Origin: GCA-003244245 sp052390115
GTDB taxonomy: Bacteria; Actinomycetota; Actinomycetes; Mycobacteriales; Pseudonocardiaceae
DNA length: 64,000 nt
Assembly: GCA_052390115.1 (NCBI GenBank)
Contig: JBQTHE010000019.1
Coordinates: forward strand, 1 to 64,000
Direction of reading: 5' to 3'
Part shown: positions 15,927 to 24,663 of the stretch, piece after piece
Numbering within the stretch: the stretch's first letter is position 1
How the letters are laid out: each line of letters starts with the position of its first letter
The notes under the pieces: model-generated
Seen by the model: the letters and a program-made list of their open reading frames with translations, nothing else
Told to the model about the DNA's origin: nothing
Databases searched by the model: none
Translations under genes and position numbers: made by a program

Positions 15927-16430
15927 TCACGCGGAGCCTCTCTCATACACTCCGCCGGACTCGACCACACGGAGTGCGGCGCCCAGCGCAGGGAGGCCAA
16001 GTGCGGTGAGAGCGCCCGCCACCTGGTTCCGGTATTCTAGAAGGTCGGCTTTGATCGCATCGCCACCACCCTGGACACAATCTCCGACTGCTCTTGCGAT
16101 CGAGTCAGCCACTTCGTCGGCAGGCTTATTGTGACTGATTCCTCGCAGGTACGCATATCGCGATGCGAGACATGCGACTGCTCGGCCGACGAAAGCCACC
16201 GCAGGAATTTCCGCGACGCCCAGTGGTCCTCCCGCTTCCCCTGTCTTGAGAACTCCCCCCTCCTGTAGCCGCCTCCGGATTCTGGATTCGATCGCGCTGC
16301 GGTCACCCATCGTGAGAATGTCGTCAGGGATTGACCTGAGTGCTTGTTCGAGCACCTCCTGCTCCGACTCTGATAGCTGAGCGTACGAAGCAAAGTCCGT
16401 CTTTTGCGCTTGAGTCACCGTTGCCTCCAT
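15927..16430 (-). CDS. Hypothetical protein, 167 aa
   Basis: A mostly helical protein with an acidic N-terminus ('LSESEQEVLEQALRSIPDDIL'), an Arg-rich middle ('RSAIESRIRRRLQEGGVL'), and a hydrophobic C-terminal helix ('GALTALGLPALGAALRVVE'). Codon use is less GC-biased than in neighbouring genes, hinting at acquired DNA. An alternative GTG start lies 4 codons in. I recognise no family. It is convergent with the small peptide gene, about 55 bases away. Confidence 0.5.
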   Translation of the reverse strand: MEATVTQAQKTDFASYAQLSESEQEVLEQALRSIPDDILTMGDRSAIESRIRRRLQEGGVLKTGEAGGPLGVAEIPAVAFVGRAVACLASRYAYLRGISHNKPADEVADSIARAVGDCVQGGGDAIKADLLEYRNQVAGALTALGLPALGAALRVVESGGVYERGSA

Positions 16431-16732
16431 GTTTGACAGCCCTAACCCGACTCACGCCAGTTATCTTAGCTTACGAAGTACCGCCCGGAAGGGTCAAGCC
16501 ATTGCCACCAACCTTCCCGCTGCGTGCGTCGAGAACAACCGCGATTCCGTCCGGCGCCCAGGCATTTCATTGAGCGGCGATTCCTGCCAGCTCGCGGCAG
16601 CTACCGGCGGTCCCGGCCGCGATCAGCGCTGCGGGCCGTTGCATACGAGTCCTGTCCTGGCTCACACGTCTGAACGTTTTGCCGCCCGAAAGGCCGTTCC
16701 ACCGGACATCGAGAAGTTGGCATGATCGGGAG
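16431..16732. other. Intergenic region between divergent genes
   Basis: This 300-base region separates the hypothetical gene at 16430 and the DUF4157-like gene at 16733. It should hold the promoters of both. I see no clear -10/-35 pair, no hairpin and no gene in it. Confidence 0.4.
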
Positions 16733-17749
16733 GTGCGCGCACAGCCCCGGATCCAGGATGCTCAGCGTGACAAGCAGAGGCCACCCTTCACGCGCCTGCG
16801 CTGGGCAGTCGCCTCGGTCCTGCGGCGCCAGCGAGCGGTTGGCAACGGCGCCGTCACCGGGACGTGCGCCCGCAGCGGCCCCGACGACAAGGCATTCGAC
16901 GACGCCGCCCGGTCGGGCGACTGGGCCACGGCGGCGACGTCACTCGCGAAGCTACCCACGCCGACGCCGAAGCTGGCGCCGCTCACGATCGACCAGCTGC
17001 GCCTGCTCCAGGATGCCGTGACCCGCGCGCGCTCCGTGCTCGGCGGCGCCGGCGCCATGCTCCAGCTCGCGATCGCCGTCGAGCTGCAGGGCAAGGGCGT
17101 CCCAGCGACCAAGGTCGCGGCCGGCGCCGCGTTCGGCAAGCTCGAGACCAAGGTCGACGAGAGGCTCGACGGCGACGAGGCCACCGGCGCCTTGTACGCC
17201 TACAAGATCAATATTACCTTCACGCCCGACACGGCCGTCGTCGACGCCGATGAGATCGCGTTTATCCAGACGACCCGCCTCGTCGACACCGCGAGTGGCT
17301 CCAACATCGACCACAACGAGATTGCCCAGAAGCGCCAGACACCGTCGGCCACGAGCGTGGACCGGATCCGCGGCAAGAAGCACGGCTGGTACGGGATGAT
17401 GATGGACAACGGGACGGGCAGCGGCAACCTGACCGTCTGGAAGAAGTCCGACCCCGCCACCCCGGCCAACATGCGGGACCGCGCGAGTTGGATCCAACCC
17501 AACACCACGTGGGAGTTCGAGACCATGGTGGTCTGCCGCTCCGGGGCCGATGCCGGCAAGGTGTACGCGGTCGTCACCTGGGGCTTCACCGTCGACGACG
17601 ACCTCAAGCTCACCGAGCTGGCACGAACGGTGACGAACAAGCAGAGCACGGAGGCCACCACAGCGGTGCGGAGGTGGAACGACCAGGCCGCCGGCTCCTC
17701 GGTCGGCCGCAACGCCCCGGGTCAGGTGCCGCTGCCGGCGCTGAGATGA
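16733..17749 (+). CDS. Hypothetical protein with an eCIS/DUF4157-type N-terminal motif
   Basis: From GTG 16733 the protein has 338 residues. The N-terminus 'VLRRQRAVGNGAVTG' resembles the 'LQRTVGNRAV' signature seen in proteins associated with extracellular contractile injection systems and DUF4157 proteins. A helical segment rich in Ala/Leu/Lys follows, then a beta-rich C-terminal part ('ALYAYKINITFTPDTAVVD', 'MMMDNGTGSGNLTVWKKSD', 'TTWEFETMVVCRSGADAGK'). I do not recognise a catalytic site. The start is uncertain; a TTG at 16679 also fits. It is convergent with the caspase/MBL operon, 26 bases away, and may be its partner or target. Confidence 0.55.
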   Translation: MRAQPRIQDAQRDKQRPPFTRLRWAVASVLRRQRAVGNGAVTGTCARSGPDDKAFDDAARSGDWATAATSLAKLPTPTPKLAPLTIDQLRLLQDAVTRARSVLGGAGAMLQLAIAVELQGKGVPATKVAAGAAFGKLETKVDERLDGDEATGALYAYKINITFTPDTAVVDADEIAFIQTTRLVDTASGSNIDHNEIAQKRQTPSATSVDRIRGKKHGWYGMMMDNGTGSGNLTVWKKSDPATPANMRDRASWIQPNTTWEFETMVVCRSGADAGKVYAVVTWGFTVDDDLKLTELARTVTNKQSTEATTAVRRWNDQAAGSSVGRNAPGQVPLPALR

Positions 17750-17775
17750 GCGCCTTGCCTGGTTCGGGTACGCAG

Positions 17776-18807
17776 TCAGAACTCCAGTGTGATGAAGCCA
17801 TCCTCGCCCGCTGGCGGCGCGACCACGGTGTAGCCGAACTTGGCCTTCAGATCGTCGACATCCCACAGCGCCGCACGCTCGCGATAGTTGAAGATGATCT
17901 CTTTTTCCGGGCCGCCGTGCTTGAGGATCCGCGCCATGGTGATCTCGTTCGGATGGGCATGGCGGGCACCGCTGGTGGAGATCAGGTATCGGTCGCAGTC
18001 GATCAAGTCGAGCAGGTCCTTCGAGAGGTTGCGGTCGCTGCCGTGATGGGCGACCTTGAGCGCGTCGACGCGCAGCTTGCCGCCCGCCGCGAGTGCGCGG
18101 GGCCGAAGCGATTTCACCAGCCGGCGATCGTCGGCGTCACCGGTGAAGACGATGCGCTTGCCCTCGAACTCGAACAGCATCCCGATGCTGGTCCGGTTCG
18201 CCTTGGACGTGTCGGGAACAAACGGCGCGGCGGCCAGCGCCTCGACGTCCACCGGCCCGAACGACTCGAAGCCAGGCACCTCGGGAACTGGATCCTTGCC
18301 CGGGATCAGGCCGTGTTTGGCGCACTCCTTCACCCAGGCTGGCGCGAGCTTCTCCAACTGCGCGCGGTCGGGCGACAACACCTCCATAGTGGACCCATCA
18401 CCGAACCACTGGACAGGGCGGCCGACCTCCACGCTTCGACCCGAGAACGCGACATTCCACGGGATGTTCTGCGTCATCAGGGCGGTGGTGAGTCTCTCGC
18501 CGTCCTGGGCGCCGAAGCCCTCCATATCGAGCAACTGGTCGAAGCCGTTGAACCACACGTCTCCGAACTGCACCGATCGGTCCGGGTCGTCTAGCAGGGC
18601 CAGTACGCCCATGATGTGGTCCTGGTCGACGTGCGTGACGACGAGGACGTCGACCAGACCGCCTAGGCCCGCAAGCGTGGGCTTGATCAGCGGGTAGGTA
18701 CCCGGGCGCCCGCCATCGATGAGAAGGCGCCGGGTGAATCCGCTTCCGCCGTACTCCAGAAGCAGGCAGTCACCGTCCTCACCAGGCAACATCCTGAGCC
18801 GGATCAA
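17776..18807 (-). CDS. ComEC/Rec2-type MBL-fold metallohydrolase
   Basis: This 343-residue protein has a metallo-beta-lactamase fold with the two-metal motif THVDQDH (His59, Asp61, Asp63, His64), a second metal cluster in 'VFTGDADDRRLV' and 'VAHHGSDRN' further on. The N-terminus 'MLPGEDGDCLLLEYG' is the start seen in stand-alone ComEC-like hydrolases. There are no membrane helices. It is the last gene of a three-gene operon with a caspase; its start overlaps the previous stop by four bases (ATGA). MBL enzymes of this kind are often encoded near proteases, STAND NTPases or TPR proteins in accessory systems. The substrate may be a nucleic acid or nucleotide; that is inference. Confidence 0.9.
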   Translation of the reverse strand: MIRLRMLPGEDGDCLLLEYGGSGFTRRLLIDGGRPGTYPLIKPTLAGLGGLVDVLVVTHVDQDHIMGVLALLDDPDRSVQFGDVWFNGFDQLLDMEGFGAQDGERLTTALMTQNIPWNVAFSGRSVEVGRPVQWFGDGSTMEVLSPDRAQLEKLAPAWVKECAKHGLIPGKDPVPEVPGFESFGPVDVEALAAAPFVPDTSKANRTSIGMLFEFEGKRIVFTGDADDRRLVKSLRPRALAAGGKLRVDALKVAHHGSDRNLSKDLLDLIDCDRYLISTSGARHAHPNEITMARILKHGGPEKEIIFNYRERAALWDVDDLKAKFGYTVVAPPAGEDGFITLEF

Positions 18808-20108
18808 CGCGACCGCCCCCGAAGGCTGATGATCACAAACGGCTCCCGCATGTCAACGCACCACGACAGCCGGCGAGCCTGCGCAAGCCGCCAGGCACAC
18901 TCCGGGTCGTCCGGGAACTCAGACAGCCCGTCCATGAGCCAGCTCAAGCCGAGGGTATAGAGCGGCACGCCACGGTCGTAGGCCTCGATCAACCCATCCC
19001 GCGCCTGCTGCAGGTCCCCCTCGGTCGTCGCCTGGCGAAGCCGCCGGCACGCCCACAGCACCGACCCGTCGCTCATCCAGCCGAACCAGTCTCGCAAGTT
19101 GCCCAGCCACGAATCCCACTGCCGGGGCTCGTCTGCCACGTCCCTGCCGACCAGGACGTACCCTCCAGCCGCCGCCGCGAGCGGATTGCGGACCTTCCCG
19201 TAGAGCATCGATTCGACGTCGGTGAACAGTGTGGCTGCTGCATCGAAGGCACCCCGGGCCAGGTAGGCGAGCGCCGCGCCCACATCACGGTCGCGAACGG
19301 TCACCGCGATCGCGCTGCCGGTCGGACTTTGACGCCCGTTGACCAGGACCTCGATCTGCGCGGAGTCCCACGGCGCCGGCAGTGTGACGAGGTGCGCGGC
19401 GCCGGCAATCTCCACGACCAGGAACTGCCGGGCACCCCGGACCCGGCTCGGCGCGCCCACCGGTCCGTCCGCGCCGAAACGGAACAGGTGCGATGTCCCG
19501 TCGGACTCGTCGGGATCAGGGATGACTTGTGGTGGCGAGTCCGCGATCAGGTCCGCAATCGGGACATCTGCCGCCCCGGCAACCAGCGCGATCATCGATT
19601 CGAAGGACCAGCTCGCCGTCATCGAGTCAGCGATCCAGGTGACCTTGGTGTGCCCGATCGGGGGCAGCTCCGCGTCCCATCCGGGGTCCACACCGTCGGC
19701 ACCGGCCGGCCTCACGATGTACCGCGAGCCGGTCGAGCGAGGGACCGGAATCATCGATGGGTCGTGATAGACGGAATACGGCTCGATATTGCCCATGAGG
19801 TACTGCCAGGAATGCGTCTCGTACGGCGAGTCCGACGCATCGAGGATCACGGGCGTTTCCTCGCCGTCCCGCGCTTCGACGTCCTCCGTCAGTATGGCCC
19901 CGGACGGCAGCGTCGCCGACACGACATAGCGCCCGGCTTCGACTTCGTATCGCGCTGGCGCGACCGAGATCCCACAGGGGAACACAATGTTGCGCTTCGC
20001 AACCCCGGTGGCACCGGCAGGGTAGATGTTGCCGACGATCTTCGTCCCGCCATCAAGGTCGTGTTCGAAGGTGGGCAGGGTGACGCTCACGCTCAGGGTC
20101 GCGCTCAT
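18804..20108 (-). CDS. Unrecognised protein between the caspase and MBL genes
   Basis: This 434-residue protein starts with a beta-sandwich-like domain (residues ~1-95: 'YEVEAGRYVVSATLPSGA', ending 'VEARDGEETPVILD'), similar in look to carboxypeptidase-regulatory or transthyretin-type folds. A long beta-rich middle is followed by a helical C-terminus with paired-helix spacing ('AAALAYLARGAFDAAATLF'-like, then 'LWACRRLRQATTEGDLQQA'), suggesting TPR-type repeats. No catalytic motif is visible. Overlaps of four bases on both sides bind it tightly to the caspase and the MBL gene, so the three should act together. It may sense a ligand and hold the protease in check. Confidence 0.7.
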   Translation of the reverse strand: MSATLSVSVTLPTFEHDLDGGTKIVGNIYPAGATGVAKRNIVFPCGISVAPARYEVEAGRYVVSATLPSGAILTEDVEARDGEETPVILDASDSPYETHSWQYLMGNIEPYSVYHDPSMIPVPRSTGSRYIVRPAGADGVDPGWDAELPPIGHTKVTWIADSMTASWSFESMIALVAGAADVPIADLIADSPPQVIPDPDESDGTSHLFRFGADGPVGAPSRVRGARQFLVVEIAGAAHLVTLPAPWDSAQIEVLVNGRQSPTGSAIAVTVRDRDVGAALAYLARGAFDAAATLFTDVESMLYGKVRNPLAAAAGGYVLVGRDVADEPRQWDSWLGNLRDWFGWMSDGSVLWACRRLRQATTEGDLQQARDGLIEAYDRGVPLYTLGLSWLMDGLSEFPDDPECAWRLAQARRLSWCVDMREPFVIISLRGRSR

Positions 20109-21277
20109 ACCGTGGCCCCCAATCGTATGCGGCGGTGCGACGGGCGCACCGTGATCGACTTAGTCCGCACGTCCTGGGGGCCGACTCTCGCCTCGAACTC
20201 GTAGTCCCCGAACACCAGCTCGACGAACCACTCGCTATCCGGCTCCTCGTCATCGACATCGGCCGCCGCACGTTGCCGTTGTTCGAATCCCGCCCGCCGG
20301 CAGCTGAAGTCGGCGAGCCGGTTCTCCTCGGGCGCCATGCAGCCAACATAGACCGGAACGACCGGCGGGCCCGGAAGCTGATGGAGATCGAAGACGGGCA
20401 TCTCGCCGACCGTCGGTACCTGGACACCCGCGACCACCCCGGCGAACAGCGGCTGCTTCATGAAATGATCGATCGCCTCATGCAGGCGGGACGTGGTGAC
20501 ACGCCAGTCGCCTTCGGGGTCGTCGCTGCCGGCGCCTCTCAGGCCCTTGAGCAATGCGTCCGTGAACAGGCTGACCTGGCCGGGACGCGCGTGCGAGCGG
20601 TCCCCAGCCAACGTGGAGTAGTAGGGAACGTGCAACCGCCTAGGAAAACCCAGCGGGCGGGTCCCTGGCCCGAGGGGAACCTGGCCAGCAAAACTGCTGC
20701 CGGACCGCTCGATGAGAACGTCGGAGTTCGCGCGGCAGGCGTCCACGAAGAACACCTGCTTGCTGGCTTTGCACCGTTTGAGCCCGTTCATCAGGTTCTT
20801 GAAGTCCAGCGCGCCGTTGAGCGGATTGTCCTCGTCAGCGAAGACGTCGGCACCGAGTAGCGCCATGTCGTCGCCCTGCGAGACGCCGTGGCCGCAGAAG
20901 TAGAAGACAAGCCAGTTATCGGTGTGGCTGTCACCACGGTGCTTCCACTCCCTGACCGCTGCCACAATGTTGTCGATGTTCGCGACCTCGACGTCGTGCG
21001 CGATCCCCGTGCTCGGATCAGCAAAGGGGACCGGCACGTCCTCGCTCAAGAGCAGAGCGAGGCTGGCCAACGGCTTCCGTGGGTCGTGATACTCGGCAAG
21101 GAGCCACGTCGCGAACGCGCGGGCCGAGATGGGCGGCGAGGAGAGCTGCCGCATCCCATCGGGGTTGGCTACCGGGTTCTCGCCACCGGCAAGGTGCGGA
21201 TACTTGCCCACGCCGATAACCAGCGCATGGGTGCCAGGGTCGACGTTCTGGTCGAAATGGATCGTGAAATCAGCCAT
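20105..21277 (-). CDS. Caspase family protease (peptidase C14)
   Basis: This 390-residue protein has an N-terminal caspase fold: 'THALVIGVGKYPHL' (strand 1), 'WLVFYFCGHGVSQGDD' with catalytic His130, and 'QVFFVDACRANSDV' with catalytic Cys181. The C-terminal ~100 residues form a beta-rich domain ('WFVELVFGDYEFEARVG') that resembles the N-terminal domain of the next gene. The ATG at 21277 has a GGAGGGTCG ribosome site; the frame continues to 21310 without purpose. It heads the operon with 18804-20108 and the MBL gene. Caspase plus partner genes of this type are usual in suicide or defence modules, but no known system name fits with certainty. Confidence 0.88.
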   Translation of the reverse strand: MADFTIHFDQNVDPGTHALVIGVGKYPHLAGGENPVANPDGMRQLSSPPISARAFATWLLAEYHDPRKPLASLALLLSEDVPVPFADPSTGIAHDVEVANIDNIVAAVREWKHRGDSHTDNWLVFYFCGHGVSQGDDMALLGADVFADEDNPLNGALDFKNLMNGLKRCKASKQVFFVDACRANSDVLIERSGSSFAGQVPLGPGTRPLGFPRRLHVPYYSTLAGDRSHARPGQVSLFTDALLKGLRGAGSDDPEGDWRVTTSRLHEAIDHFMKQPLFAGVVAGVQVPTVGEMPVFDLHQLPGPPVVPVYVGCMAPEENRLADFSCRRAGFEQRQRAAADVDDEEPDSEWFVELVFGDYEFEARVGPQDVRTKSITVRPSHRRIRLGATV

Positions 21278-21309
21278 CGACCCTCCACTCGCAGCACACT
21301 TGCAGCACA

Positions 21310-22125
21310 ATGGAAAAGGTGCTGCGCGCCGGGCTGATCCTGCTGGTCGTCCTGGTCGCCCTGCTCACCGCAGTATGGCTGCTACAGCGCCGCCTCATCT
21401 ACTTTCCAGACACCGCCGTCCCGCCCGCCGGCAGCGTGCTACCCGGGGCGCAGGAGGTCACGCTACGGACCGAGGACGGGCTGGCACTCGGCGCCTGGCA
21501 CGTCGCCCCAACCCGCGCCGATCGCGGCATCACCGTACTGGTCATGCCGGGCAACGCCGGTTCCCGCGAACTGCGGGCGCCGCTGGCCCGTCGGCTGGCC
21601 GCCAAGGGTCTCGCGGTATTGCTCCTCGACTACCGCGGGTACGGCGGCAATCCCGGCAGCCCCTCGGAGGATGGGCTGATCGCTGACGCGCGCGCCGCGC
21701 GAGATCACCTCCTCAGCCGCGGTGTGCCGGCGCAACGTCTGATCTACTTCGGGGAGAGCCTCGGGGCGGCGGTAGCGATCCGACTCGCCACCGAGCAGCC
21801 ACCAGGAGGGCTCGTGCTGCGCTCGCCGTTCACCAGCCTCGCCGCCGTGGGCTCCCGGCACTACCCGCTACTGCCGGTCGGGTTGCTGCTCCGGGACCGG
21901 TTCCCGGTGACCACGCTGATCGGCCAGGTCCGGGTGCCGACCGTGGTCGTCTACGGCTCCGTCGACACGATCGTGCCACCGGAGCAGAGCGCGGCGGTGG
22001 CGGCCGCTGCGGGCGGTCCGGTGCGGGTGGTCGAAGTGGTGGGGGCGGATCACAACGACGCCGCGCTACTAGAGGGCAACGAACTGGTCGCTGCCGTGCT
22101 CGACCTCGCTCGGTCACTGCCCTGA
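21310..22125 (+). CDS. Membrane-anchored alpha/beta hydrolase (Bem46/ABHD13-like)
   Basis: This 271-residue protein has one N-terminal membrane helix (residues 5-25) followed by an alpha/beta hydrolase domain. The nucleophile elbow is 'YFGESLGAAVA' (Ser150); Asp219 in 'VYGSVDTIVPP' and His248 in 'GADHND' complete a catalytic triad. The LPxGNAGS oxyanion turn is seen as 'VMPGNAGSREL'. This matches the Bem46/YfhR-type family, probably an esterase of unknown substrate held on the cytoplasmic membrane. It is divergent from the caspase gene (starts 32 bases apart). Confidence 0.85.
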   Translation: MEKVLRAGLILLVVLVALLTAVWLLQRRLIYFPDTAVPPAGSVLPGAQEVTLRTEDGLALGAWHVAPTRADRGITVLVMPGNAGSRELRAPLARRLAAKGLAVLLLDYRGYGGNPGSPSEDGLIADARAARDHLLSRGVPAQRLIYFGESLGAAVAIRLATEQPPGGLVLRSPFTSLAAVGSRHYPLLPVGLLLRDRFPVTTLIGQVRVPTVVVYGSVDTIVPPEQSAAVAAAAGGPVRVVEVVGADHNDAALLEGNELVAAVLDLARSLP

Positions 22126-22297
22126 GCCGCCGGACAGCGACAACTTCAGCCACATCCGGTGACATTCGTATCACGGCGCAGGTGAGCGCGCTCTACTGTG
22201 CCAGACAGTGCGGAACGCGATGCTGCAGCACACGTCGCAGGAACTAAATCGGACATCTGGTTCGAGTCGTGGTTGTATATCGGGCAGGTGATGAACT

Positions 22298-22615
22298 GTG
22301 TCTACACCAGACGAGAGTTCCGAGCGACCCACCCTGTTCCAGGGCACGGTGTCGGTGCGCCGTGACATTGTCCGAGCGCTCGACGAGCTTGACATCGACC
22401 TGATCCCAGGCACAGCGCAGGCCGACGAAACGCACGCGTCCTTCGAAGCGCTGCTTCGACCCGACCAGGTCGAAGCGCTGGTTGCCGCTGGCGCGACCGT
22501 GACCTTGAAGCGGACGGTCGGGCGCCGGCTCCCAGCCCAGGAGCTCGCCTCGCTGGCCGACCCGCTCGAACGGCTGCGCCCGCTAGAGCAGTTCCGCGAG
22601 GATCGGGGACAGTAA
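22298..22615 (+). CDS. Small propeptide-like protein coupled to an M14 peptidase
   Basis: This 105-residue protein starts at GTG 22298 with an AGGTGA ribosome site. 'ALDELDIDLIPG' ... 'FEALLRPDQVEALVAAGATV' has the beta-alpha-beta layout seen in the N-terminal propeptides of M14 zinc carboxypeptidases ('LTDEQVxxLRAAGYxV'). Its stop overlaps the peptidase ATG (TAATG), which implies equal production. I infer that it acts as a separate prodomain: a folding helper or inhibitor that keeps the cytoplasmic peptidase silent. Confidence 0.6.
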   Translation: MSTPDESSERPTLFQGTVSVRRDIVRALDELDIDLIPGTAQADETHASFEALLRPDQVEALVAAGATVTLKRTVGRRLPAQELASLADPLERLRPLEQFREDRGQ

Positions 22616-24096
22616 TGTACACACGTTCCGCGGACATCGAACTGATCAACCAGACCCTCGCCCAGTGGTTCCCCTCCATGATCGAACGGATCATGCTCAC
22701 CGACTCGCGGGAGGGACGCACGATCAGCGCGCTGCGTATCCACGCCGGTGCTGAGACGAACCGGCGGGGCGTCCTGTTCGTCGGCGGTACGCACGCTCGC
22801 GAGCTGCTCAATCCCGACGCACTGGTCGATCTGACGATCGGGCTGCTGCTGCATTATTTCAACGGCACCGATTGGGTCATCGGCGGTCGCACCTGGGATG
22901 CCGGCATCCTCCGCAGCGCGATGCACATCCTGGACATCTTCATCCTGCCCAACGCCAACCCCGACGGCCGGGAGTACGTCTTCGACATAGAGCCGATGTG
23001 GCGTAAGAACCGGGCGCCCCTCACCGGCACGACCTGTGTCGGCGTCGACCTCAACCGCAACTTCGACCTGCTGTGGGGCATCGAGACCAGGTCGCCGGAG
23101 GGCGGGATTACGACGTCGCGCAGCCCGTGTTCAGACGTCTACTTCGGGCCGGGCGCATTCAGCGAGCCCGAGACCCGCAACGTCAAGACGCTGCTCGATG
23201 ACCACCGCATCGACTGCATGGTCGACGTGCACTCCTTCTCCGAGCTGGTCCTCTATCCGTGGGGCCACGCGCCCAACCAGACCACCGACCCCAGCAAACG
23301 GTTCACCCTCGTCGATACCTCGACGTGGCAAGAACTGCCCAGAGACGCGCCCGATTACAAAGAGTACATCCCGCCCGCAGATCTCGAGCGGTTCGAGAAG
23401 GTCGGCGCCTCCGCCGCGCAGGCGATCAAGGATGTCCGTGGCCGGACCTACACCGTCCAGCCCGGGACCGCCCTGTACGCGACTACCGGCACGACGTCGG
23501 ACTACGCATATGCCCGCCACGTGGCCAACCCGGCACTGCGCAAGGTGTACGGGTTCACCTTCGAGACCGGACCATGGACCGGCGACGTCGAAGAGTCGTT
23601 CCAGCCGCCGTTCCCCGAGGCGAACCGGATCATGGAAGAAGCGATTTCCGGCCTGCTGTCGGTGCTCCACTCGTGTGTGTGCGCCATCGACCTCATCGGC
23701 GGTCAACTGCTCGGCACTGACGACGGCAGCCTCACCGCGATGCGGTCCGTGCGGGATGACCAGCTGGCCGATACCGACGCCGGCCGCGCGTGGATCGCAC
23801 TGCTTGAACGCCACGACGCCGAGCTGGTAGCGGTCGCCTCACGCGACGACGCCTTCAAGCACGTCGTCGGCGAGTTGATCACGATCGCCGGCCGGATCCT
23901 GACCGCCGAGCAGTTCGATCCCGACCACGCCCGCGAGGTCAGAGCAGTGCTCGGTCAGCTGGAACGTGCCGAGCTGTCGACGGAGCTCCGCGCCGACCTG
24001 CGCCGCCTTCACCTGCTGACCCGCCAATTCGAGGGCCGCCCGATCGATGAGGCGATCGGCCACCTACGACGAGTCCCGCCGACGAGCCCACGGTAA
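22615..24096 (+). CDS. M14 family zinc carboxypeptidase
   Basis: This 493-residue protein has the M14 active site: HARE (His60 and Glu63 bind zinc), 'DLNRNFDLLW' for substrate carboxylate binding, 'VDVHSFSEL' with zinc ligand His206, and 'YGFTFETGPW' with catalytic Glu317. There is no signal peptide, unlike most secreted M14 enzymes of actinomycetes, so it is likely cytosolic or leaves by another route. The last ~130 residues are a helical extension of unknown role. The upstream gene supplies a propeptide-like partner. The substrate is unknown. Confidence 0.9.
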   Translation: MYTRSADIELINQTLAQWFPSMIERIMLTDSREGRTISALRIHAGAETNRRGVLFVGGTHARELLNPDALVDLTIGLLLHYFNGTDWVIGGRTWDAGILRSAMHILDIFILPNANPDGREYVFDIEPMWRKNRAPLTGTTCVGVDLNRNFDLLWGIETRSPEGGITTSRSPCSDVYFGPGAFSEPETRNVKTLLDDHRIDCMVDVHSFSELVLYPWGHAPNQTTDPSKRFTLVDTSTWQELPRDAPDYKEYIPPADLERFEKVGASAAQAIKDVRGRTYTVQPGTALYATTGTTSDYAYARHVANPALRKVYGFTFETGPWTGDVEESFQPPFPEANRIMEEAISGLLSVLHSCVCAIDLIGGQLLGTDDGSLTAMRSVRDDQLADTDAGRAWIALLERHDAELVAVASRDDAFKHVVGELITIAGRILTAEQFDPDHAREVRAVLGQLERAELSTELRADLRRLHLLTRQFEGRPIDEAIGHLRRVPPTSPR

Positions 24097-24168
24097 CTGC
24101 GCTGGCCACTCAACGGCACCAAGGCTGGCGACGCCGACCGGCAGCCGACTCTGCTGGATACTGGTTTC

Positions 24169-24528
24169 ATGACTCATGCTGCCGCGTTCCGCACGGTTGC
24201 CATCGCCGAGGCGCTGTCCTGGACGGGCCTGCTCGTAGGCATGGTCTTCAAGTACCTGGTGGTGGGTGATGACATCGGTGTGAAGATTTTCGGCCCGATC
24301 CACGGCGGCCTGTTCCTGGTCTATCTCGCAGTGACGATGTCGGTACGCCGCCAGCTGCGCTGGAGTACCGCAACCATGGTTCTCGCGCTCCTCGCCAGCG
24401 TTCCGCCGCTGGCCACCCTGGTTTTCGAGCGATGGGCGACCCGCACCGGCCGGTTGCAGGTCGGCACGCGCACGCAGCGCCCCGAGTCGCTGGACGATCA
24501 CCCACCAACCGAAGTGCGGAGCCCGTGA
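24169..24528 (+). CDS. DUF3817 integral membrane protein
   Basis: This 119-residue protein has three membrane helices. 'FRTVAIAEALSWTGLLVGM' and 'KIFGPIHGGLFLVYLAV' are the DUF3817 (YdzA-type) signatures, including the conserved 'GPxHG' turn. A short polar tail follows. The function of the family is unknown. It is parallel to the M14 gene, 72 bases downstream, but need not share its transcript. Confidence 0.88.
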   Translation: MTHAAAFRTVAIAEALSWTGLLVGMVFKYLVVGDDIGVKIFGPIHGGLFLVYLAVTMSVRRQLRWSTATMVLALLASVPPLATLVFERWATRTGRLQVGTRTQRPESLDDHPPTEVRSP

Positions 24529-24663
24529 TCCGAGACGTCCTCGCCTCGCCGGAGACGGTCAATCCGGACGCTAGCGACACCCGAGACGGAGGGCGGCCAT
24601 CGCTTGGTCTCCACGCAGTCGCAGGGTCCATATCGCGCTGCGGATCCACTACAGGTCGAGGAG

